The translations under genes were made by a program, and so were the position numbers. A stretch of 32,389 bases of DNA from Planctomycetota bacterium (GTDB taxonomy: Bacteria; Planctomycetota; Planctomycetia; Pirellulales; Lacipirellulaceae): NCBI GenBank assembly GCA_024278955.1, contig JAJRSE010000007.1, forward strand, positions 1 through 32,389. Reading direction: 5' to 3'. The notes under the pieces are model-generated. The model was not told where the DNA came from. It worked only from the letters and a program-made list of their open reading frames with translations, and searched no databases. How positions within the stretch are numbered: the stretch's first letter is position 1; each line of letters begins with the position of its first letter. This document shows, piece by piece, positions 1 through 6,025 of the stretch.

Positions 1-2
1 CC

Positions 3-134
3 ACCGGTCCGCTCGAAGGGACCAACAACAAAATAAAAACCATGAAACGACAAGCCTACGGATTTCGCGATCATGAATTCTTCAAACTCAAAATCCTCGC
101 CCTCCATCAAACTAAGTACGCTTTAGTCGGATGA
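3..134 (+). CDS. Transposase C-terminal end (ISL3-like), truncated by window edge
   Basis: An open frame enters from the left edge and stops at TGA 132-134, giving 43 residues. It contains the pattern NNKIK, then KRQAYGFRD, then a hydrophobic KLKILAL stretch. Established knowledge: ISL3/IS204-type DDE transposases end in a conserved (G)xNNKIKxxKRxxYGFRdxe block. What I see is only this last block, so element boundaries and intactness cannot be judged. No terminal inverted repeat is recognisable in the 56 nt between the stop and the globin gene, which runs in the same direction. It resembles, but is not identical to, the transposase end at the right edge. Confidence 0.75.
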   Translation, partial: TGPLEGTNNKIKTMKRQAYGFRDHEFFKLKILALHQTKYALVG

Positions 135-190
135 ACCATATTCCATATTTAAGGGCAACAACCGCAAGGTAACAATTCACGGAGAAAAAA

Positions 191-607
191 ATGGGACTTA
201 ACGTTGAGTTGCTCGAACAAAGCTTCGAGCTAGTCGCCCCACAAAGCAACAAACTAGTAGAAACGTTTTATCAGCACCTGTTCGAAGACTACCCTGAAGT
301 TAAGCCCCTGTTTGCCGACGCGGATATGAAAATACAACAGACGAAGCTTTTGGCTTCGCTCAAACTGGTCGTTGAGAACCTAAGGCGTCCCGAAGATTTG
401 CAACCTGTCCTCGAGCGACTCGGTCTCCGACATCTTGATTACGGAACGACCGCAGATCACTACCCAGCCGTCGGCGCAACTTTATTGAAAAGTCTAGCTG
501 AGATCGCTGGAGACGCCTGGAACGAAGAGCTTCACGACGCTTGGGCCGAGGCCTACGGAGCCATCTCCGAAATCATGCTTGCCGGTACCGCCACGGCTGC
601 TGTTTGA
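191..607 (+). CDS. Single-domain globin (bacterial hemoglobin, Vitreoscilla Hb/flavohemoglobin-type)
   Basis: Product of 138 aa, the size of a lone globin domain, with no reductase domain. Heme-pocket residues can be placed by comparison with the Vitreoscilla/flavohemoglobin family: TFYxxLF gives Tyr B10 at Y27, Gln Q49 or Q50 fits position E7, and the LRH motif gives proximal His F8 at H81. The tail DAWAEAYGAISEIM matches the family's helix H. The ATG follows GGAG at 7 nt spacing. Role by family: reversible O2 binding, NO detoxification or gas sensing/delivery in the cytoplasm. It lies in the same genomic block as a chemosensory cluster with a putative heme-PAS receptor, but it is on the opposite strand and separated by other genes, so a link is only inferred. 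It starts 56 nt after the transposase stop, so its promoter is either in that short gap or inside the mobile element. Confidence 0.88.
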   Translation: MGLNVELLEQSFELVAPQSNKLVETFYQHLFEDYPEVKPLFADADMKIQQTKLLASLKLVVENLRRPEDLQPVLERLGLRHLDYGTTADHYPAVGATLLKSLAEIAGDAWNEELHDAWAEAYGAISEIMLAGTATAAV

Positions 608-679
608 GGAAGCGTTACAGAGACCGACGACAAAGTTTGGCGGGAAGACTAAGCAGGCCGCTCAAAATCGCAATTGCGT

Positions 680-1273
680 TTACGCAGCAGACAGCCTCGC
701 CTTGAGCGTCTGCAATACTTCGACCGCCTGCAAACCTTGCAAGCGAAAACAGTCCCAAAGAATCATGAGCGAATCGTTGTTTTCGCCTGCCATCAATTTG
801 GTGCGAAGCAGCATCGTTTTTTGGATGATTACGGGATCTTCGTCCAATCGCTTGCGAAAAGCGGTCGCACATTGAAGACCTAGCGATTGGTCGACGTCCA
901 AAAGATCAGCCAATGTTTGCCCCGCACTGTCGAGATCGTTGACTACGACCTGCTGACTAAAGAGGGCAAATCTTTCGAGCTTTGGGGCGCCGAGGCCGTG
1001 GCTAATCGTAGGAGCTTCCGAGTCTTCTTGGATTTTCTCAGCAGCTCTCTCGGTCGAAGGAGTCTCTTTGGGGAAATTAGCAATCATGAGGTTGATGCGA
1101 TTGAGGCGGTCGCCAACTTTTTCCTGAAGGGTCCCGATTTCATCCATGTAGCTTAACCCCTCGGCATCTTCGAGAATGCCATCGGCTGTCTCGACGACGC
1201 TATCGACAAGCCGATGCGTGAGCAGCTTGCGAGATTGCTTCAAAATCGACAGAGCGAATTCGCGTTTATCCAT
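680..1273 (-). CDS. Hypothetical protein, helical, unknown family
   Basis: Product of 197 aa from an ATG at 1273 (MDKREFALS...). The open frame extends 43 codons further upstream, but that stretch is low-complexity (S/P/R-rich) and lies in the repeat-rich spacer, so I prefer the internal ATG. I do not recognise the family. There is no signal peptide or membrane segment. The sequence is mostly amphipathic helix: residues about 1-70 (SILKQSRKLLTHRLVD..., VVETADGILEDAEG), an acidic Pro/Glu/Ser linker about 75-95, then a second helical region rich in Leu, Gln and Asp. It is convergent with the globin gene, with 72 nt between the stops. Position at the edge of a chemosensory region might suggest a regulatory or scaffold role, but nothing in the sequence proves this. 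Confidence 0.6.
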   Translation of the reverse strand: MDKREFALSILKQSRKLLTHRLVDSVVETADGILEDAEGLSYMDEIGTLQEKVGDRLNRINLMIANFPKETPSTERAAEKIQEDSEAPTISHGLGAPKLERFALFSQQVVVNDLDSAGQTLADLLDVDQSLGLQCATAFRKRLDEDPVIIQKTMLLRTKLMAGENNDSLMILWDCFRLQGLQAVEVLQTLKARLSAA

Positions 1274-1510
1274 CGTGAAAAGCCTTGGGTTTGGAAGAGA
1301 AGCAGGGAAAGAAAAGAGCACGCGGCATCTGCTGAGTTCCCCACTAGCATTTGAGCTATCGGGGTCTTGCGTTGGTTGCGTGCGTATTCTGCCTTCTTTC
1401 AATTATACTGCGCCAATCGGGCCGTATCTAACAGAAAATCCGAGTAGGCTCAATGATTTTCCGCCATCGTATCGCGAGAAATGGCCTTTTCGTAACCATG
1501 ACCAGTGCTG

Positions 1511-1600
1511 CTCAACTTTCGAGTTGAGTGCCACTGCTGGCTTGCCCAGCAGTGTGAAGCGGGTACCCGGCGTCCACTGCTGGACGCGAGCCAGCAGTGG
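1511..1600. repeat. Cluster of three short palindromic hairpins
   Basis: Three inverted repeats sit back to back in the spacer 1274-1630. CTCAACT (1511-1517) pairs with AGTTGAG (1522-1528) around a TTCG loop. CACTGCTGG... (1532-1554) pairs with ...CCAGCAGTG around a short loop. A second CCACTGCTGG arm (1574-1583) pairs with CCAGCAGTGG (1591-1600). The two CTGCTGG hairpins share the same arm with different loops. Palindromes of this CACTGCTGG type are, as far as I recall, scattered through planctomycete genomes and create many spurious short ORFs. Several short ORFs here cross them, and I treat those as non-coding. Confidence 0.8.
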
Positions 1601-1630
1601 CACCCGAAAACCAAGCAGCGACGCAATACG

Positions 1631-1735
1631 AGTGCTTTGACAACTCTTAGAATTGGGATGCTGTCTGACAGAAGTTATTTGCCAGTAAGTAGTTTTGTCA
1701 GACAGCATCCCAACTTTTAGTTATGACAAAGCACT
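1631..1735. repeat. 105-bp imperfect inverted repeat, MITE-like
   Basis: Outer arms AGTGCTTTG (1631-1639) and CAAAGCACT (1727-1735) are perfect complements. Inner arms TTGGGATGCTGTCTGACA (1653-1670) and its complement (1696-1713) are 18 bp and perfect. The segments between outer and inner arms pair only partly, and the central loop is about 25 bp. There is no ORF inside. The size, terminal symmetry and lack of coding capacity fit a miniature inverted-repeat element, but no target-site duplication is obvious. Its right end supplies the stop codon of the DUF420-like gene, so it may also act as a strong bidirectional hairpin behind that gene. Confidence 0.75.
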
Positions 1736-2237
1736 AGGTAGCCGTAAGCACGAATGCCAGCCAATAGAAAACCCAGCCAGTCAACGAGGTTGCGCACATA
1801 TCCAGTGCTGCGATGGTCGCCCAGAACTTGTGGCGTGGACTATAGGGGCAAGGTAAGGGAGGGCTTGGGAACTTCCTGAGTGCTTGCACGATCACAAAAA
1901 TCCAGAGCACGGTCGACGAGATTGCAAAAATCAAATGGATCCAAAGCGACCAATTGACCAACCCCACCGACCAAATCTCGCTGTAATACGGCGAAGCAGC
2001 GGCTCGTTCTCGCCAGCCGTTAACGCGGATGTCGATCTCGAACAACGCGACGGCTACTGCCAACACGCTTCCAATCGCAATCTGAACCCGTTTGTGCAGA
2101 AGGTAGCGTTTTCGGTACTTAACTTGATAGATACTCCACCCCATCACTGGCACAACGACAAACATTGCCAAGAAAACGACGTCGAGCATAAAAGAGGCGC
2201 GATTGCCGAGAAAACCATCCAAGCCCGGATATTCCAT
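1734..2237 (-). CDS. DUF420-like integral membrane protein
   Basis: Product of 167 aa from ATG at 2237 (MEYPGLDGFLG...). A TTG 51 nt upstream would add 17 residues, but its context is weaker. Hydrophobic segments: about 17-35 (FMLDVVFLAMFVVVPVMGW), 55-72 (IAIGSVLAVAVALFEIDI), 100-125 (LVNWSLWIHLIFAISSTVLWIFVIV) and 147-165. Features that made me think of the DUF420 family: an IDIRVNGW motif after helix 2, WIHLIFA in helix 3, an ALRKFPSPP loop, SPRHKFW, and TGWVFYWLAFV at the end. The family is of unknown function; it occurs near haem-copper oxidase genes in some bacteria. The stop codon lies inside the MITE-like inverted repeat, so the natural C-terminus may have been altered by the insertion, though the length is near that expected for the family. 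Confidence 0.68.
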   Translation of the reverse strand: MEYPGLDGFLGNRASFMLDVVFLAMFVVVPVMGWSIYQVKYRKRYLLHKRVQIAIGSVLAVAVALFEIDIRVNGWRERAAASPYYSEIWSVGLVNWSLWIHLIFAISSTVLWIFVIVQALRKFPSPPLPCPYSPRHKFWATIAALDMCATSLTGWVFYWLAFVLTAT

Positions 2238-2436
2238 GAATTCGCCTGCCACCACTGAAAAGAGTTTGCGATTTTTGAGTGCCCACAAATTCTAATAGAA
2301 TCGGGTCGGGCAACGAAGCCCAATCCTCTGGCAAGAGGAGCACGAAGGCTGGAGAATAAAACTTTCCCTATTCCTGCCAATTCAGCTCATCGCATTTGGA
2401 GTTCAGTTGCTTGCTTTTACGGGGCCGGTATCCGCT

Positions 2437-2530
2437 AGAGCAAGTCCCAGGCGAGTGTTCCGCTCATAGCAACGGTTGGACGCTGAAATGTCCGTGTGGT
2501 GACCGGAACATGTCCGTGCGACACGCACTA
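2437..2530. repeat. Dispersed 93/94-bp repeat, copy 1
   Basis: This 94-bp segment is about 85% identical to 4746-4838. Both begin AGAGCAA, contain CGGTTG and ACGCTGAAATG, and end GTCCGTGCGACACGCACTA. The right end holds a short hairpin, GTGCG-ACA-CGCAC, and GTGTTCCG (2455-2462) can pair with CGGAACA (about 2504-2510). There is no coding capacity. The last three bases form the stop codon of the ABC1-kinase gene, as if the element had landed exactly at its end. Both copies lie immediately 3' of minus-strand genes, in the same orientation. Confidence 0.75.
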
Positions 2531-4075
2531 TTCCAACCACACCTCAACCTGTTTGGCACCATCGACTAGGTTGAAAACCGCCGTTGGGGCGTAACCTCCT
2601 CGACGCACCTGGGAGACGATTTTCTTGAGGTCGATGCCTTGTTCTTCGATCCGCTGTTTTACGTTCTCGTCGAGCAAGTGTTCCAGGCGGTCAATGGCCG
2701 AAGCGTACTGAGTCAGCTCGACTTTCGTGCGTCCATTCTCGCTAACTCGCATTTTCAAGTGGCGTGCCAAGGTGCCGAAGTCGCAAGCTGGGGTGTCGGC
2801 TGGGGGAAGCTGTAAACTATCGAGCTGAGGAGAAAGTTTGCTGAGACACGGCTTGAAAGCCCGCTGCCAAAAAATTGGAATCTCAAGACCTTCCAAGTAA
2901 TAGCTAAGACCATGGAAGGCGCGAAGCAAGAAAATAAGCTTGGCTGGCCCGGCGATACGAAAGTTCCAGCGGTCGGTTCCTAGGATATCCGAAACTCTCT
3001 CGCCCAGACGCCAGTCGGACATGTTATAGGGATGCTCGCAGCAAAACGGCTCGAACATTACTCGGCAAAGAGCTGGCAACTTATCGGCCAAGGGCTCAAG
3101 ATACTCGCGATTGAAGCCCAGTTTCAGCAGCAATGGCCAGGGAGATTCGCTGCGATCGACGGTTGCTCGAATCAACCGGGTCAAAGCCAACCGTTCGTCG
3201 TTGCTCGGCTCTACCAAGCAGCCAAAGTCGTAAAGCAGAAGCTGTGCCTGATCGCCATGGCGACGAAACCGGAAATTTCCAGGATGCCAATCCGCCTGCA
3301 TCATTTGGTTCACCAGCAGCCCATCCAAAAAAAACTGCAACATTCCGTTGGCCAAAGATCGCCGCTGCGGCTTACTCCACGATTTCCGAACCTCGTTCCA
3401 ATGCTCGCCTTCTTGCCACGCGGTCACAAGCACATTCCCAGTGCTTAGCCGGTCGATTACTTCGGGCACAATTAAAAAGGGATTTTCTTTTGCCCAGCTA
3501 CCAAGTGCATTCTGCCGGGAGGCCTCTTGTCGATAGTCGAGCTCTTTTTCAAGGTCCTCAAGAATCGTCTCCCGATAGGAGGCCAGATCGAATCCCCGCC
3601 GTAAGTTGCCGACCGGAATGCTAAGCCAACCCAACATTTTCAGGTCGGCGACCACGGCATCGTGAATGCCCGGATATTGAACCTTCACCGCGACTTCCAT
3701 GCCCTCGCGAGTCGTCGCCTTGTGGACTTGCCCCAAAGAGGCCGCATGGGCATCGGGAGAGATATCCGAGAGCACCTCTTCGAGCTTGCATCCCCAAGCC
3801 GATTCCATCACCGGCCGGACGACCTCAAGAGACAACGGTTCGGCCTGTTCTTGCAGTACGGCGTACTGGTCGGCCGACTCGTCTTTGTGGCATCGCTCAG
3901 AAATACTCAGCATTTGCCCCAGTTTTTGGGGTAGGCCACGCATTTTTCCCATTCGGGTGATCAGATGGCTGCGCACCTGGTCGCGCACATGCGCCTCGTC
4001 CGTCGATCGCAGACGATAAGCATCGCTTGCCATCGCGGCATAGCTGGTCATTCGCTTGAGAGTAGAGACGGCCAT
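2528..4075 (-). CDS. ABC1/UbiB/AarF-family atypical protein kinase
   Basis: Product of 515 aa. All hallmark motifs of the ABC1 (COQ8/UbiB) kinase-like family are visible in order: KxGQ (K51-Q54), the alanine/glycine loop ASLGQVH (112-118) that replaces a P-loop, the VAVKVQ lysine K131, the ExD pair E178/D180, catalytic HPGN (264-267), and DFG (283-285). Homologues support ubiquinone or other isoprenoid-lipid metabolism and show ATPase activity; bacterial AarF-like members outside ubiquinone operons are poorly defined. I see no C-terminal transmembrane pair as in E. coli UbiB, so it is probably soluble or peripheral. It lies 253 nt downstream of cheY on the same strand, so co-transcription is possible but not shown. 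The start ATG follows AGGAAAA. The stop codon is contributed by a dispersed repeat. Confidence 0.9.
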   Translation of the reverse strand: MAVSTLKRMTSYAAMASDAYRLRSTDEAHVRDQVRSHLITRMGKMRGLPQKLGQMLSISERCHKDESADQYAVLQEQAEPLSLEVVRPVMESAWGCKLEEVLSDISPDAHAASLGQVHKATTREGMEVAVKVQYPGIHDAVVADLKMLGWLSIPVGNLRRGFDLASYRETILEDLEKELDYRQEASRQNALGSWAKENPFLIVPEVIDRLSTGNVLVTAWQEGEHWNEVRKSWSKPQRRSLANGMLQFFLDGLLVNQMMQADWHPGNFRFRRHGDQAQLLLYDFGCLVEPSNDERLALTRLIRATVDRSESPWPLLLKLGFNREYLEPLADKLPALCRVMFEPFCCEHPYNMSDWRLGERVSDILGTDRWNFRIAGPAKLIFLLRAFHGLSYYLEGLEIPIFWQRAFKPCLSKLSPQLDSLQLPPADTPACDFGTLARHLKMRVSENGRTKVELTQYASAIDRLEHLLDENVKQRIEEQGIDLKKIVSQVRRGGYAPTAVFNLVDGAKQVEVWLE

Positions 4076-4328
4076 CGTTTTCCTGCGATTAGAACCAATC
4101 GGACAAAGAGAAAAAGGCTTCTTGTCTCTTAGACTAATCGGGCCTAGCCTGCTAGATTCTTAGGCGATAGGGGCTTATTTCTACTCGACTCGCTCCATGG
4201 AGGAGCGTTTGTACCTCTTCTTCATCGTTTGCGGGATATAAGCCGTCGAATGCGTATCGTTTTGACGCGAACAGCGTTTGCATCGCACGGCTTGAAGGTA
4301 GGGCAACCAATGCCATTCCAAATTCACC

Positions 4329-4709
4329 CTACTTTGCCGCAAGCCGGGCCGTGTGGAGTGCATCAATCGCGGCAACCAGACGAGGGCTATCAAACGGTTT
4401 GACGATGAAATCCGAAGCGCCAAGTTGCAAGGCCTCTTTGAGCACCTGCTCCTGATCCAGAGCGCTAACAATTAGCACCTTCGCGCCGGGGTCGTGTTCG
4501 AGGACGCCACGTAGCGCGTGGAGCCCATCGTACTCTGGCATCACGAGATCTAACGTCATGACGTCAGGTTTCAGCTCAGCATAACGTTCGATGGCTTCTT
4601 GCCCATTCGTGGCTTCACCAAGAATCGTCCAGCCCGCTGCTTGAGCCGCGTCTTTGATCATTTCGCGAATGATCATTGCATCGTCTGTTACAAGTAATGT
4701 CTTCGACAT
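4329..4709 (-). CDS. cheY: CheY-type single-domain response regulator
   Basis: Product of 126 aa, one receiver domain. The acidic pair D9/D10, phospho-acceptor D54 in TLDLVMPEYDG, switch Ser S82 in LIVSALD and invariant K104 in VKPF are all present, so it should be phosphorylatable. There is no output domain. It is the last gene of the chemosensory run, separated from cheD by 139 nt that hold a dispersed repeat. Expected role: it takes phosphate from the CheA encoded upstream and signals to a flagellar motor, pilus or other output; none of those outputs is encoded in this window. The neighbouring CheC-like phosphatase is the probable dephosphorylating partner. Confidence 0.93.
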   Translation of the reverse strand: MSKTLLVTDDAMIIREMIKDAAQAAGWTILGEATNGQEAIERYAELKPDVMTLDLVMPEYDGLHALRGVLEHDPGAKVLIVSALDQEQVLKEALQLGASDFIVKPFDSPRLVAAIDALHTARLAAK

Positions 4710-4745
4710 TTTCGTGCCTCGGTTAGGTTCAAATCAATTTTGCTC

Positions 4746-4838
4746 AGAGCAAATCCCAGGCGGGTGTTCTGCTCATAACACGGTTGTACGCTGAAATGCC
4801 AATGCGGCGAACGGAACACGTCCGTGCGACACGCACTA
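4746..4838. repeat. Dispersed 93/94-bp repeat, copy 2
   Basis: Second copy of the element at 2437-2530, about 85% identical, in the same orientation and again directly behind a minus-strand gene (10 nt after the cheD stop). The GTGTTCTG arm (about 4763-4770) and CGGAACAC (about 4812-4819) can pair, and the end carries the GTGCG-ACA-CGCAC hairpin. It sits between cheD and cheY and could reduce read-through from one to the other. Confidence 0.75.
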
Positions 4839-4848
4839 GTACAAAATA

Positions 4849-5340
4849 TCACAAAGTTTCGGCCGGTTGTCCTACGACCTCAACGGTCACATCGCCCGTT
4901 TGAGTGTTAAAAGTCACTCGCCGACCCTTTGGGCCAGCCAGATGGGTACCTCGGATAGGTATCTTGAGATCTTTGAGTAGCTGCGTAACAGCTTCTGCAT
5001 TCTGCTCTCCGATCTTAATCGGCCCGCTCGTTCCAAACATTGAAGCCCCGCCACTCAACTTGGCTACCAGCCCAGCACAGTTGGCGCCCTTTTTTCCTAG
5101 TGCTTCCACCATGTACGGGATCGCCGTGTCGGCATACTTTCCTGGAGGCCCCGTTCGATCGGAAGACCTCGGCAAGACAATATGCGCTAGCGCTCCGTGC
5201 CCCGTCCTTGGGTGATAAAGCGTAAGTGCAATGCAAGAGCCGACGACACAGAAAGCCTGTTCGGGCTTCTCTAGGAAAAGAACCACCGACATACCTGCCG
5301 TGGGCGTTTTCCTGGCGTCGACTACAGTTGTTGTGGACAT
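4849..5340 (-). CDS. cheD: CheD, chemoreceptor glutamine deamidase
   Basis: Product of 163 aa. Family motifs seen: GSCIALTLYHP with nucleophile C36, GALAHIVLP with catalytic H53, the GKYADTAIPYM segment, KLSGGASMF, IGEQNAEAV and GPKGRRVTFNTQTGDV. CheD deamidates Gln residues of chemoreceptors to Glu, and in CheC-containing systems it also binds and stimulates CheC. The residue aligned with the catalytic Thr of Thermotoga CheD (recalled as T21, six residues before the Cys) is F30 here, with C31 next to it, so the third member of the triad appears absent. The ATG is preceded by GGAGA. It follows cheC in the same direction with a 70-nt gap. Confidence 0.9.
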   Translation of the reverse strand: MSTTTVVDARKTPTAGMSVVLFLEKPEQAFCVVGSCIALTLYHPRTGHGALAHIVLPRSSDRTGPPGKYADTAIPYMVEALGKKGANCAGLVAKLSGGASMFGTSGPIKIGEQNAEAVTQLLKDLKIPIRGTHLAGPKGRRVTFNTQTGDVTVEVVGQPAETL

Positions 5341-5410
5341 GAATAGTCTCCAGCGAGTGTTTCTAAATCAAAGACGATTAGGTGCGTAGCTTAGGTTGAA
5401 CGCTCGGTTG

Positions 5411-6025
5411 TTAGTCGGTGGATTCAAGCGTACTGGTAAGTTTTTTAAGAAGCTCATCGGTCGGCACAAAAAAGACGTTCCACTTCAATAGCTCCCCTTC
5501 TCTTCGGAAATTGGTGCGACAAACTAACACGCGATCGCTCACCATTGCTTGCGCCAGCACGGCTTGTTCCAGAATGCTCGCCCCGTAGTCTTGGATGAAA
5601 TAAGGAGGCGAAGGCACCAAGTTTTCACCAATCATATCCGTCAAAACTTTCATGTAAGCACAAGAAAGTATGTTGCCTGTTTCGTTCAGCGCCGATTTCT
5701 CAAGATCGCTCCACTCCGGGTCGGTGCATATCTCGCGTTTCAATAGCGAAGCGGCCAGATGCCGACCATTCTGCTCATCGAAGGTAAGAATCAGCTGCCC
5801 ACCTAGCTCGCCATCCAAGTGATGCACAACCATCGTGAGTAACTCATCCGACACATCCAACTCGCTAGACACCTGATCTAAATCGACTTCGCGAACTTCC
5901 TCCAGAGACAAAGTTATCTGTCCGTTAGTCCACCGACTCATCGCCTCCGAAGCATTCTCGGTGGCTGCGGTAAACAAATGGCTCATCACCATTAAATCGG
6001 GTGCTGTTGATACCAACTCAGTCAT
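5411..6025 (-). CDS. cheC: CheC-like CheY-P phosphatase
   Basis: Product of 204 aa. The second half contains the CheC/CheX/FliY catalytic signature S-x3-E-x2-N-x22-P: SALNETGN with E and N, then Pro 23 residues after the Asn (in VPSPP). The corresponding first half (LFTAATENASEAMSRWTNGQ) lacks the E-x2-N spacing, so only one of the two active sites of a canonical CheC seems intact. Family role: dephosphorylates CheY-P and is activated by binding CheD, which is encoded next. Its ATG overlaps the cheA stop by 4 nt, implying translational coupling. A CheX-like label would also be defensible. Confidence 0.82.
   Translation of the reverse strand: MTELVSTAPDLMVMSHLFTAATENASEAMSRWTNGQITLSLEEVREVDLDQVSSELDVSDELLTMVVHHLDGELGGQLILTFDEQNGRHLAASLLKREICTDPEWSDLEKSALNETGNILSCAYMKVLTDMIGENLVPSPPYFIQDYGASILEQAVLAQAMVSDRVLVCRTNFRREGELLKWNVFFVPTDELLKKLTSTLESTD

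Noticed and set aside
1403..1720. Short ORFs in the palindrome block
   Set aside because: They are translations of inverted repeats on both strands, a known source of spurious genes in planctomycete genomes.
4191..4207. CGCTCC-ATGGA-GGAGCG hairpin after cheY as a terminator
   Set aside because: Six-bp stem without a T-run, more than 100 nt after the cheY stop; too weak to call.
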